Below, piece by piece: positions 29,581 through 41,212 of a stretch of DNA of 64,000 nucleotides. The position numbers and the translations under genes are program-made. Location: the NCBI GenBank assembly GCA_032718865.1, contig JALUTQ010000039.1, forward strand, positions 1,736,001 to 1,800,000, in the 5' to 3' direction. Each line of letters opens with the position of its first letter. Within the stretch, counting starts at the first letter, position 1. The DNA is from Tilletia caries (taxonomy: Eukaryota; Basidiomycota; Exobasidiomycetes; Tilletiales; Tilletiaceae). The notes below the pieces were generated by a model. That model saw only the letters and a list, made by a program, of their open reading frames with translations, was not told the origin of the DNA and did no database searches.

Positions 29581-31146
29581 CAGAGGTCGGCATGGGTACA
29601 GTCTTGGGTATTCGACCAACGATACTGTACTCTTGGGTACAAGTATTTTTTCCGACGAGATCGATACTCATACTCGCGAGTATACCCAAGTAATACTTGG
29701 GTATACTCGCGAGTATTTTGGTTAGTCAGGTATCACTATAGTGACAGCCACAATCACTATAGTCACAACCACAATCACTATAGTCACAACATCTGTCACT
29801 CAAGTTGCCGCAGCTGTCACTATAGTCACTACGTCCATCACTATAGTTGCTGAAGTGTCACTATAGTTACAACATCTGTCACTATAGTTGCTGCAGCTGT
29901 CACTATAGTCACTACGTCCATCACTATAGTTGCTGAAGTTGTCACTATAGTCACAACATCTGTCACTATAGTTGCTGAAGTTCTCACTATAGTCACAACT
30001 AAGGAAAAGCACGGAGTGCCCCGGAATTTCCGTACTCCGGGGAGGACCTCCGCAGCAATTCCGGGGCCTCTCAGGGCATTCCGCATTCCGGTAAAATTAC
30101 TCTTCTCTCGGGCGCAGAGCTCCGTATTCCGGGGAAAGATTCGAATTCATACATCTGGAATTCCGGCTTCCGTCAAAATTTAGGTTTTGATCAATTTTCG
30201 ATTCCTCATTTCGCAGCTCCCGGAACGCGGAATTTCGCCGGATTCCGGGACTCTCCTCCGCAGTCACAAGATGATATGAAAACGAGTCGACCCCTTTCTA
30301 AATCGGCATTGTACTCGTCCATATTCTACATTGAAGCTCTGCATTGGCCATTTGATGCCTCACTCGCGTCAATTTGCTCCTCTTCAGGCCCCATGTGTCT
30401 TGGTGAGACCACAAGACTGGGTCTCCTCATATGTGAAACTCGCCATAAAGTCTCATTTATAGATGAAACCCCAAATGAGACACCACATCACGTGACCCCC
30501 GGAATCTCCCGGAATCCGGCGGAATTTCGGGGGAATGAGCTTGTCTGGCCACAGATTCCGCATTCCGCAAGAAAACTCACGGCCAAAGCAAAATCCATTC
30601 CGCATTCCGGTTGAGCGGTACCAGGAAATTCCGGCTTCCTGCTTAAAAGAACTAAATTGTTAAAAATGGAAAATTAGCATTCCGGGTTCCGGGTACCGCC
30701 GGAACTCTGCCCGGAGTGCCCCGGAATTCCTGCAAACCCATTCCGGGGTCTACTCCGTGCTCTTCCTTAGTCACAACATCTGTCACTATAGTTGCTGAAG
30801 TTCTCACTATCTATATTCGTATCACGTATGTGAGCATTTGAAATAAAAACCAGGACTGGGTTTTCTGAAAGGCTGGTCATTATTGTGTATTCCAATTCAC
30901 AAAAGAGGATGTGAATGCCAGCTTTTGTTGCGTAAATTCACAAAAGAGGATGTGAATGCCAGCTTTTGTTGCGTAAAAAGGTGGGTACATTCTTGGGTAC
31001 ATCTTGGGTACGATGGGTATTACCCAAGTAATACTCAAGTATTGAAACTTGGGTATCTGACAGCTCATACCCAAGACTGTACCCAAGGACTTGGGTACAG
31101 TATTGGGTATACCCAAGGTTTACCCATACTCATGCCGACCTCTGAC
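29581..31146 (-). mobile_element. hAT-type MITE, family F, copy 2 (interrupted)
   Basis: Same terminal repeats as copy 1, opposite orientation. Removing the 770-bp insertion at 30000-30769 and its duplicated 8-mer leaves about 790 bp; copy 1 lacks some of the tandem CTATAGTGACAG units. Flanks are GCTGTGCA on the left and ACTATGGC on the right. Confidence 0.85.
30000..30769 (+). mobile_element. hAT-type MITE, TAAGG family, inserted in copy 2 of F
   Basis: 18-bp terminal inverted repeats with one mismatch (TAAGGAAAAGCACGGAGT against TAAGGAAGAGCACGGAGT), flanked by the perfect 8-bp TSD GTCACAAC. The interior is packed with CCGGAATT/ATTCCGG words. No ORF of note. Confidence 0.95.
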
Positions 31147-31250
31147 TATGGCGACTATTGTCTTGCATTTTCTGGAGCATAGTCATAGTCATAGTCGTAT
31201 GAGGCTATAGTCGTAATAGTTGTAAAATCTCATAGTCGTGCCGAGCCCTG
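31147..31250 (+). mobile_element. hAT-type MITE, family E, detached right end
   Basis: 104 bp from ACTATGGCGACTATTG to GTGCCGAGCCCTG, followed by CGACAGAG. This is the missing right part of the element half at 22935-23494. Confidence 0.85.
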
Positions 31251-31621
31251 CGACAGAGTGACTGGCGCAGTGGCACCACACAGTGTACTGCGCACTGCTA
31301 CGCACTGCTGCGCATTACTGCGCATTGCTGCGCACCAGGGAAGCCTGAAAGGTATAAAAGGAGCGCCCCTCTCGCCCTTTCCTCCCTTTCTGTCCCCCAG
31401 CTCTACACTTTCACACACCTTGACACCTGACTTGGCAATCACATAACATTGCAGAGTTAAGTCAAACGTGTGAAGTCTGAGTCTCATCAAGTTTCAACAA
31501 TTAGTCTCATACACTTTATTACCTTTTATACACCACACCTCCTGTAGGACTACTAACATCTAGGTCAGTGATCAACCCAGTAGACATAGGCCAAAGTTCT
31601 AGCAGCGTGTCACTTCTGTCT
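31251..31621 (+). promoter_or_regulatory. Possible promoter region with TATA box
   Basis: An imperfect tandem of CTGCGCACTGC/ATTGCTGCGCA units (31280-31335) precedes GGTATAAAAGGAG at 31351 and then a pyrimidine-rich leader (31365-31430). This resembles a fungal core promoter. The downstream gene cannot be identified; a 62-codon ORF at 31258-31446 is not convincing. Confidence 0.35.
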
Positions 31622-31861
31622 TTATACAACGAGCGGTACTACAAGTAGACTGTCCCACACCGAATCTATCAGGTCGATTGCTCTCTTGTAGTTGGGAAAC
31701 CTTACATGTACTAGTAGTGTACTCGTTATGCGCCTTCCTGGCTCTCTATGCAATTGACGTACTCGTTCCAGGACGCGTAATTCGCCATGGCGTCCAGAGC
31801 GGGTTGGTTGGCGGGGTGGAAAATAGGTGGCTGTTGGTACAAATAATTTCAGCACTCTCCT

Positions 31862-32106
31862 TCATCCGCGAACGCAGCCATAAAGAACCCTGCACGGTGC
31901 ACCTACGAATGGATCGACTCCCGGCTCTGCCTCCATGATGGACACGCGAAAATCCATGTATTGGCGCTGTGCGTTGCGCGACATGTCAACGGTGGCGATG
32001 TTTTTGTCGAAGTCGTCTCTGTCGATGTGCCCGTAGTGGTACACTGGTACTGGGCGGTAAGCCGCAGCGCCGCGGCTTCGGCCTCGAGGCTCACTGCCTC
32101 GGCCAT
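31862..32106 (-). pseudogene. Coding fragment of unknown function, frameshifted
   Basis: ATG at 32106 gives MAEAVSLEAEAAALRLTAQY. The better coding signal then continues in another frame (YHYGHIDRDDFDKNIATVD, MSRNAQRQYMDFRVSIMEAE) to about 31880. A two-base change or a tiny intron would join them. Family not recognised. An independent short ORF (31622-31855, minus) lies downstream. Confidence 0.35.
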
Positions 32107-32239
32107 GATTGATAGTGAGGAGCTACTGGAGAGGTGGCTGATGGCAGTGATGGGGTGTGGATGGTGTGAGAAGGCTGACTGTCAGAGGCGGTTGGTGGGG
32201 AGGGAGAGTGAAAAAATTTCGTGGGAAAAAAGTATACTA

Positions 32240-32610
32240 GTAGCCTACGCGACAGGGTGTTTCTAGGATCGTTGCGCAACACTTGTTTTGTACTATAGTA
32301 GGGTGTATATATACTATAGTACACTTCTAGTACACGATTATAGCACTGCATACATACTACGTGTATACTATAGTACACTTCTAGTGACATAAAATTTGTC
32401 AGAAATTTGGGTATTATGTTTACATATTATAGTATGAATATAGTAGACTTCAAGTGGCATATAATTTACGCCGCATACTATAGTATACTATTAGGAGATA
32501 GTATATACTATTTGCATACTATGGATAGTTTGTGGCTCATTTTCAAAAAGACATACTATATTCTACAGTACTTTCTGACTCAAAAGCATACTATAGTATA
32601 ATATACACCA
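32240..32610. repeat. AT-rich TACTATAGTA repeat (family G)
   Basis: Dense palindromic words such as GTATACTATAGTACAC, CTTCTAGTGACAT and TATAGTATAATATACACC; related to 22028-22226 and 29515-29580. Likely a MITE, but I could not fix termini or a TSD. Confidence 0.5.
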
Positions 32611-33117
32611 CTGCTTGGTGGCCATTCCATCTGATCCTTCCCGGTCCCTTGCCTCTGCTCGAATGAGTCTAGAGGCACTCTTCTTGATCTCCGACGCCCT
32701 TAGTTGAGCTTTTCTCATGATCTCGCGCCGTGATTTGCGCAATTGAGCGAGGGTTATTTCGGGGCCAGTCTCGGGATCTGAGCGGCGACGATGAGCGTCC
32801 TTCTTGACCTTCTTGGTGGAAGCATGTCGTACTTGGCTGAGTTGTTGAAACGCCTGCCTTAACTTCTCGACGGAGTTGTCGTCGGCGTCACCACTTGAAT
32901 CCATTTGGTCCTGCATGGCGGCAAGCTTGATTTGCCGATGCTTTGTCGTAAAAGTGAGCTTCGCGCCGGTGTTCTTGACCAAAGGCCCCAGCAAGTCTTC
33001 TACCACCTTCTTAGCGGCGACCATCATAGGCAGCTGATCGATGTTGTCGGAAATCTCCGCATGCAACCGAGCGTTGGCAGCAATGGAGAGGCTGTTCTCT
33101 GCGCGGCGCGCGCCCAA
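32611..33117 (-). pseudogene. Coding fragment of unknown function
   Basis: About 170 codons open between the tandem LTR array and the AT-rich repeat. The composition looks truly coding (SLSIAANARLHAEISDNIDQ, PMMVAAKKVVEDLLGPLVKN, a Lys/Arg-rich C-terminus with STKKVKKDAHRRR). The first in-frame ATG is near residue 31 and there is an in-frame stop just upstream, so it is an internal exon or a truncated gene. It is Arg/Lys-rich and probably helical; no family recognised. Confidence 0.4.
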
Positions 33118-33178
33118 TGGTTGTCATATCCGCCCGCGACTGCGCCTCAGCTGTGATCCCTTGTGGGCCCGGTCATCC

Positions 33179-33436
33179 TGTGCTGGCAACACGTGGCTTC
33201 GTCACATGGCCAGTTATCTTACCTATTATCATTATCTCCTCTCTCCCTTTCCCACACTTCCGCATAGCAACACTTCCATCCTCTATATTTCCCACGCCAT
33301 TCTTCCAGTCACCTCTTTTCTCTTCCTCACTTCCCTCTTGTAATTAGTCCGACACTGCATACTTGATTCATTCTTCCCCGAACACAGTCCTTAGTGCAAG
33401 CTAGGTGATTAGATTATCTCGGCCTGCGTTCGCACA
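33179..33436 (+). repeat. Array LTR 1
   Basis: 258 bp. The U3 is private (GGCTTCGTCACATGG, TTACCTATTATC), whereas the U5 is the same as in LTR 2 and LTR 3 (CTGCGTTCGCACA). Confidence 0.95.
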
Positions 33437-33818
33437 TGGTGATGAGAGGGGATCTTTCACTGGCTTGATCTGATCCAAGTACAGTGACCCCCACCCCGAG
33501 ACGGCCCCACAGTCTACCGACTCAGCGCGCCTCTCAACCTCTTCGTCTTCGCACTCGACGGCCTCCCAGTCTTACGACTACAGTGCCTGAAGTGCCTCGA
33601 CTACCACGAACACCGTTCTCAGCCATCTCCTCTTTCTCTACCACCTTCTCCTCTTTTCTACACCACCTCTCTCCTCTCTTCAGGCCATCCATCTCCATCC
33701 TCTCCCGTCTCCGACCCGTGCTTCCGCCCGCCGTTGCTTCTCGTAGGAGTCTTGAGTTGAGGCATCTCCTCGGCTCTCTCGAGTACAACAGCAGACAAAG
33801 CACCGTTCCGACGACAAG

Positions 33819-34199
33819 ATGGACCACTCCCACAACTCCGGTCGCACCAACCGAGGCGGCCGACCACCGTCCGCAGCGTCTCACACCTCCGAACGCGCTC
33901 CAAACCCCACCATCTCAACCACTCCGGCCACCCGCCCAACTACTGCCGACCCGAACGCGCCTTCCATCTCATTTCCCTTTTCCTTCTTTTTTCCTGGATG
34001 GGCGGGCCCAGCAGCTTCGCGTCACGCGACCGGTCAACATCGACTCCCCGGGTCGGACCAGTTTCTCTCCTCTTCGCGCGCTGGCGTCTGGACGCCGGCT
34101 TCGACTTCAAATCCTCCCTCTTTCAGATCTAGGCTCGAAGACTACCAGGTCCTTCCATCAGTCGTGCTCCGTCAGCTTTCCCTCCCCCTTCCGTCTTGA
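33819..34199 (+). pseudogene. Gag-leader ORF of array unit 1
   Basis: ATG at 33819 opens 126 codons. The first 50 (MDHSHNSGRTNRGGRPPSAA onward) are homologous to the Gag N-terminus at 15506, after which the sequence is unrelated. Units 2 and 3 have the same start at 36013 and 38207, but one extra T in a T-run shortens their frames to 104 codons. The downstream frame is therefore not conserved. The retained part may act as an RNA packaging or translation-start region. Confidence 0.7.
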
Positions 34200-35372
34200 C
34201 ACGCAGCGTCACGGTCGAACACAACATCGAGGCGCAAGCAGCTCCCTTCCTCCCCTCGCTCGAATGTCTCTCCCGCCGAACACAGCATTGCGCACGCAGA
34301 GGATCCTATGGCCTAATGTTCTGCCGCCACTCCGCTCACGTCCTCAACAGCGTCCACGGCGGAGGGTTTTCCCGGCCGCTTGCACGGTACAACTGGCTTG
34401 CCCCGCTCTGACGGTGCCTCCATCGCATACCAGAGTCTCTTCTTTCGGGCAGACACATACCGCGTGCGGAGGGATGACATTCACCTCATCGGCCGCGTCA
34501 TCGGAGCGCCGGGCGCTCGTCGTCTCCGTCCGTTCTGCCGGCTCGCAACTTCAGCAGTCGCCACAGCCGCTGCTTCTCTCCTCGAGCACGCATGCAACCT
34601 GCCCGCAACCATCGCTGTCCTCTCTGTCGTCTCGTTGGCCCGCGGATTGCACTCATCGGCACACCCAGAAGACGTTACGCGGCGCGTCAGCAGCAGGCGC
34701 CCTTTCGTTCAGCGCACATCAACCGGTTGTGCACAACAACGATGTCGCGCGTACGGATACTCTGCGACCACCACCGCCCACACCAACGCCAGCGAGTGCC
34801 GAGTGCTGAGTGCCGAATGGCTATCAACCTCAGTATCGACATCGGTACTCGCGTCCCATCATTACACAACCCCACGGGCATGTGGCCGCCGCGGCTTTCG
34901 CCTTTGCCAGACCGTTATACTTCGACGCCCTCCCATGACCCAGAAACTTTAGTATGCCGCACCCGTGCCAACAAGCGTTAGGGTGCTGGAAACGGAGTGC
35001 TGGAACGACGAGGGTGCCGTGCGTTTGGCGCAATCTCGAGATGCAAAGGCGAAAGCTCGACATGGCCAATAGGCAGGGGGGGGGCGGGGCAGCGGCTGGC
35101 AGTCCGCACAAGCATGGATTGCGGCACGATGGCCGCAGAAACGAGCCCGTTCCTAGACTTGCTCTGACAGCAGTCTCTGAATCCCGTCCTCACTAGTTGG
35201 CTGCCCGGCGCCCTGTTCACTTTCACCACTTGACGCACAGCCACAACATCCCAGTCCCCTTCACACCCTATCCTTTACGCGCACCCCGCCCCCTTGCATT
35301 CTCACTCCGTGCCCGTTGCAGTCCTTCCTGCCCATATACAACTGAGGACAGTTGTCTCTTTTTGGGTGGGGA

Positions 35373-35630
35373 TGTGCTGGCAACACGTGGCTTCGCCACA
35401 TGGCCAGTTATCTTATCATTATCATTATCTTCCTCTCTCCCTTTCCCACACTTCCGCATAGCAACACTTCCATCCTCTACATTTCCCACGCCATTCTTCC
35501 AGTCACCTCTTTTCTCTTCCTCACTTCCCTCTTGTAATTAGTCCGACACTGCATACTTGATTCATTCTTCCCCGAACACAGTCCTTAGTGCAAGCTAGGT
35601 GATTAGATTATCTCGGCCTGCGTTCGCACA
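35373..35630 (+). repeat. Array LTR 2
   Basis: 258 bp. The U3 is like LTR 4 (GGCTTCGCCACATGG, ATCATTATCATTATC) and the U5 like LTR 1, that is, a recombinant of the two outer LTRs. Confidence 0.95.
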
Positions 35631-36012
35631 TGGTGATGAGAGGGGATCTTTCACTGGCTTGATCTGATCCAAGTACAGTGACCCCCACCCCGAGACGGCC
35701 CCACAGTCTACCGACTCAGCGCGCCTCTCAACCTCTTCGTCTTCGCACTCGACGGCCTCCCAGTCTTACGACTACAGTGCCTGAAGTGCCTCGACTACCA
35801 CGAACACCGTTCTCAGCCATCTCCTCTTTCTCTACCACCTTCTCCTCTTTTCTACACCACCTCTCTCCTCTCTTCAGGCCATCCATCTCCATCCTCTCCC
35901 GTCTCCGACCCGTGCTTCCGCCCGCCGTTGCTTCTCGTAGGAGTCTTGAGTTGAGGCATCTCCTCGGCTCTCTCGAGTACAACAGCAGACAAAGCACCGT
36001 TCCGACGACAAG

Positions 36013-36327
36013 ATGGACCACTCCCACAACTCCGGTCGCACCAACCGAGGCGGCCGACCACCGTCCGCAGCGTCTCACACCTCCGAACGCGCTCCAAACC
36101 CCACCATCTCAACCACTCCGGCCACCCGCCCAACTACTGCCGACCCGAACGCGCCTTCCATCTCATTTCCCTTTTTCCTTCTTTTTTCCTGGATGGGCGG
36201 GCCCAGCAGCTTCGCGTCACGCGACCGGTCAACATCGACTCCCCGGGTCGGACCAGTTTCTCTCCTCTTCGCGCGCTGGCGTCTGGACGCCGGCTTCGAC
36301 TTCAAATCCTCCCTCTTTCAGATCTAG
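36013..36327 (+). pseudogene. Gag-leader ORF of array unit 2
   Basis: 104 codons with the same 50-codon gag-like start. It diverges in frame from unit 1 at the run before TTCCTTCTTTTTTCC. Confidence 0.7.
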
Positions 36328-37563
36328 GCTCGAAGACTACCAGGTCCTTCCATCAGTCGTGCTCCGTCAGCTTTCCCTCCCCCTTCCGTCTTGACACGCA
36401 GCGTCACGGTCGAACACAACATCGAGGCGCAAGCAGCTCCCTTCCTCCCCTCGCTCGAATGTCTCTCCCGCCGAACACAGCATTGCGCACGCAGAGGATC
36501 CTATGGCCTAATGTTCTGCCGCCACTCCGCTCACGTCCTCAACAGCGTCCACGGCGGAGGGTTTTCCCGGCCGCTTGCACGGTACAACTGGCTTGCCCCG
36601 CTCTGACGGTGCCTCCATCGCATACCAGAGTCTCTTCTTTCGGGCAGACACATACCGCGTGCGGAGGGATGACATTCACCTCATCGGCCGCGTCATCGGA
36701 GCGCCGGGCGCTCGTCGTCTCCGTCCGTTCTGCCGGCTCGCAACTTCAGCAGTCGCCACAGCCGCTGCTTCTCTCCTCGAGCACGCATGCAACCTGCCCG
36801 CAACCATCGCTGTCCTCTCTGTCGTCTCGTTGGCCCGCGGATTGCACTCATCGGCACACCCAGAAGACGTTACGCGGCGCGTCAGCAGCAGGCGCCCTTT
36901 CGTTCAGCGCACATCAACCGGTTGTGCACAACAACGATGTCGCGCGTACGGATACTCTGCGACCACCACCGCCCACACCAACGCCAGCGAGTGCCGAGTG
37001 CTGAGTGCCGAATGGCTATCAACCTCAGTATCGACATCGGTACTCGCGTCCCATCATTACACAACCCCACGGGCATGTGGCCGCCGCGGCTTTCGCCTTT
37101 GCCAGACCGTTATACTTCGACGCCCTCCCATGACCCAGAAACTTTAGTATGCCGCACCCGTGCCAACAAGCGTTAGGGTGCTGGAAACGGAGTGCTGGAA
37201 CGACGAGGGTGCCGTGCGTTTGGCGCAATCTCGAGATGCAAAGGCGAAAGCTCGACATGGCCAATAGGCAGGGGGCGGGGCAGCGGCTGGCAGTCCGCAC
37301 AAGCATGGATTGCGGCACGATGGCCGCAGAAACGAGCCCGTTCCTAGACTTGCTCTGACAGCAGTCTCTGAATCCCGTCCTCACTAGTTGGCTGCCCGGC
37401 GCCCTGTTCACTTTCACCACTTGACGCACAGCCACAACATCCCAGTCCCCTTCACACCCTATCCTTTACGCGCACCCCGCCCCCTTGCATTCTCACTCCG
37501 TGCCCGTTGCAGTCCTTCCTGCCCATATACAACTGAGGACAGTTGTCTCTTTTTGGGTGGGGA

Positions 37564-37821
37564 TGTGCTGGCAACACGTGGCTTCGCCACATGGCCAGTT
37601 ATCTTATCATTATCATTATCTTCCTCTCTCCCTTTCCCACACTTCCGCATAGCAACACTTCCATCCTCTACATTTCCCACGCCATTCTTCCAGTCACCTC
37701 TTTTCTCTTCCTCACTTCCCTCTTGTAATTAGTCCGACACTGCATACTTGATTCATTCTTCCCCGAACACAGTCCTTAGTGCAAGCTAGGTGATTAGATT
37801 ATCTCGGCCTGCGTTCGCACA
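37564..37821 (+). repeat. Array LTR 3
   Basis: 258 bp, the same recombinant type as LTR 2. Confidence 0.95.
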
Positions 37822-38206
37822 TGGTGATGAGAGGGGATCTTTCACTGGCTTGATCTGATCCAAGTACAGTGACCCCCCACCCCCGAGACGGCCCCACAGT
37901 CTACCGACTCAGCGCGCCTCTCAACCTCTTCGTCTTCGCACTCGACGGCCTCCCAGTCTTACGACTACAGTGCCTGAAGTGCCTCGACTACCACGAACAC
38001 CGTTCTCAGCCATCTCCTCTTTCTCTACCACCTTCTCCTCTTTTTCTACACCACCTCTCTCCTCTCTTCAGGCCATCCATCTCCATCCTCTCCCGTCTCC
38101 GACCCGTGCTTCCGCCCGCCGTTGCTTCTCGTAGGAGTCTTGAGTTGAGGCATCTCCTCGGCTCTCTCGAGTACAACAGCAGACAAAGCACCGTTCCGAC
38201 GACAAG

Positions 38207-38521
38207 ATGGACCACTCCCACAACTCCGGTCGCACCAACCGAGGCGGCCGACCACCGTCCGCAGCGTCTCACACCTCCGAACGCGCTCCAAACCCCACCA
38301 TCTCAACCACTCCGGCCACCCGCCCAACTACTGCCGACCCGAACGCGCCTTCCATCTCATTTCCCTTTTTCCTTCTTTTTTCCTGGATGGGCGGGCCCAG
38401 CAGCTTCGCGTCACGCGACCGGTCAACATCGACTCCCCGGGTCGGACCAGTTTCTCTCCTCTTCGCGCGCTGGCGTCTGGACGCCGGCTTCGACTTCAAA
38501 TCCTCCCTCTTTCAGATCTAG
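38207..38521 (+). pseudogene. Gag-leader ORF of array unit 3
   Basis: 104 codons, identical in layout to unit 2. Unit 3 also differs by short homopolymer changes in its leader (CCCCCCACCCCC near 37873). Confidence 0.7.
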
Positions 38522-39759
38522 GCTCGAAGACTACCAGGTCCTTCCATCAGTCGTGCTCCGTCAGCTTTCCCTCCCCCCTTCCGTCTTGACACGCAGCGTC
38601 ACGGTCGAACACAACATCGAGGCGCAAGCAGCTCCCTTCCTCCCCTCGCTCGAATGTCTCTCCCGCCGAACACAGCATTGCGCACGCAGAGGATCCTATG
38701 GCCTAATGTTCTGCCGCCACTCCGCTCACGTCCTCAACAGCGTCCACGGCGGAGGGTTTTTCCCGGCCGCTTGCACGGTACAACTGGCTTGCCCCGCTCT
38801 GACGGTGCCTCCATCGCATACCAGAGTCTCTTCTTTCGGGCAGACACATACCGCGTGCGGAGGGATGACATTCACCTCATCGGCCGCGTCATCGGAGCGC
38901 CGGGCGCTCGTCGTCTCCGTCCGTTCTGCCGGCTCGCAACTTCAGCAGTCGCCACAGCCGCTGCTTCTCTCCTCGAGCACGCATGCAACCTGCCCGCAAC
39001 CATCGCTGTCCTCTCTGTCGTCTCGTTGGCCCGCGGATTGCACTCATCGGCACACCCAGAAGACGTTACGCGGCGCGTCGGCAGCAGGCGCCCTTTCGTT
39101 CAGCGCACATCAACCGGTTGTGCACAACAACGATGTCGCGCGTACGGATACTCTGCGACCACCACCGCCCACACCAACGCCAGCGAGTGCCGAGTGCTGA
39201 GTGCCGAATGGCTATCAACCTCAGTATCGACATCGGTACTCGCGTCCCATCATTACACAACCCCACGGGCATGTGGCCGCCGCGGCTTTCGCCTTTGCCA
39301 GACCGTTATACTTCGACGCCCTCCCATGACCCAGAAACTTTAGTATGCCGCACCCGTGCCAACAAGCGTTAGGGTGCTGGAAACGGAGTGCTGGAACGAC
39401 GAGGGTGCCGTGCGTTTGGCGCAATCTCGAGATGCAAAGGCGAAAGCTCGACATGGCCAATAGGCAGGGGGCGGGGCAGCGGCTGGCAGTCCGCACAAGC
39501 ATGGATTGCGGCACGATGGCCGCAGAAACGAGCCCGTTCCTAGACTTGCTCTGACAGCAGTCTCTGAATCCCGTCCTCACTAGTTGGCTGCCCGGCGCCC
39601 TGTTCACTTTCACCACTTGACGCACAGCCACAACATCCCAGTCCCCTTCACACCCTATCCTTTACGCGCACCCCGCCCCCTTGCATTCTCACTCCGTGCC
39701 CGTTGCAGTCCTTCCTGCCCATATACAACTGAGGACAGTTGTCTCTTTTTGGGTGGGGA

Positions 39760-40023
39760 TGTGCTGGCAACACGTGGCTTCGCCACATGGCCAGTTATCT
39801 TATCATTATCATTATCTTCCTCTCTCCCTTTCCCACACTTCCGCATAGCAACACTTCCATCCTCTACATTTCCCACGCCATTCTTCCAGTCACCTCTTTT
39901 CTCTTCCTCACTTCCCTCTTGTAATTAGTCCGACACTGCATACTTGATTCATTTCAGTTCTTCCCCGAACACAGTTCTTAGTGCAAGCTAGGTGATTAGA
40001 TTATCTCGGCCTGTGTTCGCACA
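39760..40023 (+). repeat. Array LTR 4
   Basis: 264 bp. The U3 is like LTR 2 and LTR 3; the U5 is private (GATTCATTTCAGTTCTTCCC, CTGTGTTCGCACA) and matches the type A LTRs of the composite element. Confidence 0.95.
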
Positions 40024-40028
40024 CATCC

Positions 40029-40268
40029 AGTTTAGCTATACCGATACTCAAGACGACCATGATTTTGGAATCGCACTGGAGAGTCATCAAGCATGACTTC
40101 CTCTACCGCTTCGCCCGACCCCGCATCGCCTTGGTGTTCCACATCTTGCACATCAAGGTTCTTCTCCGTGTCGTTGAGCGCGTTCAGAACCTGGACGCGA
40201 AGCAGCCCCGAAAGGCCCAGGCGACGTGGCGGAAGGCGTTTGTGAAGCTGTGGAGGACGTTGAAATAA
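40029..40268 (+). pseudogene. Transposase-like C-terminal fragment, split by the array
   Basis: An open frame running from the array edge (SLAIPILKTTMILESHWRVI) through KHDFLYRFARPRIALVFHIL to a TAA at 40268. The pattern of an ES-W--IK start followed by a helical segment with RPR resembles regions of fungal MULE-type transposases, but this is a weak match from memory. The frame is also open on the left side of the array once one TSD is removed, so the array probably interrupted it. Confidence 0.35.
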
Positions 40269-40457
40269 GCAGACGTCAGCGATGAAGCATTGCTGTTGTA
40301 TTACACAGACGCACTTGCTTGGACCTGAGCTTGTCCTTCTTTTTTGGGCAGTCGTTTTCTGTGCAAGCATCTGATCAGTGTCGTCCATCCTTTGTCCACC
40401 ATTTCCCTTCCTTTCATGCAAAGAAGGCGCGACGCACCTTTTTGGACACATCCCGAC

Positions 40458-41212
40458 TAAGGATGGGCCCCTACTCCGGCTGACTCCGGCTGATTTTGAG
40501 ATACTTTTTCACGCTCCGTACTCCGCTCACTTTTAGGCAGTCGCCCCAACTCCACTCCGCGCTCCGCACAGAATATCCCCATCTCATTGCGCCAGCTCCG
40601 TACTCCGGCTAAATTTAGTAAAAATTCAAAGTCCACTCCGTACTCCGGGGTGACGGAGCACGACTACTCCCCCGAAACCCCGTACTCCGGGGAAAGTTCG
40701 CAGAGGTCCTACAAAACTTGAGAAATATGGACCCTTACATTGATTGCCGCTCTTCCATCCACGTGTTTGTTCGACAGAATCATCGTTGGCGGTCGTAGAG
40801 CTCAACAACACACGATATGAACTCCAAATGAGAAATCTGAAAAAGAATTTACCAAATTTTTGAAAATCAGAGCAAAATATGCCCATTTCTAACTGAAATT
40901 TTCAAAATTGCGACCTGATTTTGAAAAAGGAAAGACCCCAGAGCGCCCCGGAGTTTCGGGAAACTCCGCACTCCGTCTGCCATTCGAGCTAGTCACTCCG
41001 TACTCCGGGGAAAAGTTAGCTCCAGGCCTTGCCGTACTCCGTCCTCCGGGGACATGACAGGCTTGCGCTCCGTACTCCTGCAGAATCCAGTCAGCGGGAG
41101 TAAATCCTCGAAAATGCACTCCGTACTCCATACTCCCCCGGAGTGAGGCCCCGACTAGTCGGGGAACTCCGAGAAACCCACTCCGGGGCTTACTCCGCGC
41201 CCATCCTTAATC
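40458..41212 (+). mobile_element. hAT-type MITE, TAAGG family
   Basis: Ends TAAGGATGGGC and GCCCATCCTTA, flanked by the perfect 8-bp TSD ATCCCGAC (40450-40457 and 41213-41220). The interior repeats ACTCCG/CGGAGT words. Related to the elements at 30000-30769 and 58114-59444; a fragment of this family lies at 52345-52440. Confidence 0.95.

Larger units (their letters stand above)
33179..40023 (+). mobile_element. Tandem array of a non-autonomous LTR element (4 LTRs, 3 internal regions)
   Basis: LTRs at 33179-33436, 35373-35630, 37564-37821 and 39760-40023 alternate with internal regions of 1933-1938 bp. One TSD (CATCC, 33174-33178 and 40024-40028) flanks the whole array, so it grew from a single insertion or integrated as a multimer. 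Each internal region starts with the primer-binding site TGGTGATGAGAG, keeps the first 50 or so codons of gag, and ends with a polypurine tract. No pol is present, so it depends on an autonomous relative such as the gag-pol at 15-21 kb. Confidence 0.95.

Noticed and set aside
29760..30000. CRISPR-like array from regularly spaced CTATAGT repeats
   Set aside because: The spacers are themselves repeats and the block lies inside a hAT MITE; the genome is fungal.
33484..34809. A 441-codon ORF across array unit 1 (and 443 codons in unit 3)
   Set aside because: The frame is not kept between the three nearly identical units because of single-base homopolymer changes, and its composition is only Pro/Ser/Arg from GC-rich DNA.
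40032..40451. Minus-strand 139-codon ORF next to the array
   Set aside because: The opposite-strand frame (40029-40268) has better coding character, and the minus frame gives no recognisable domain.
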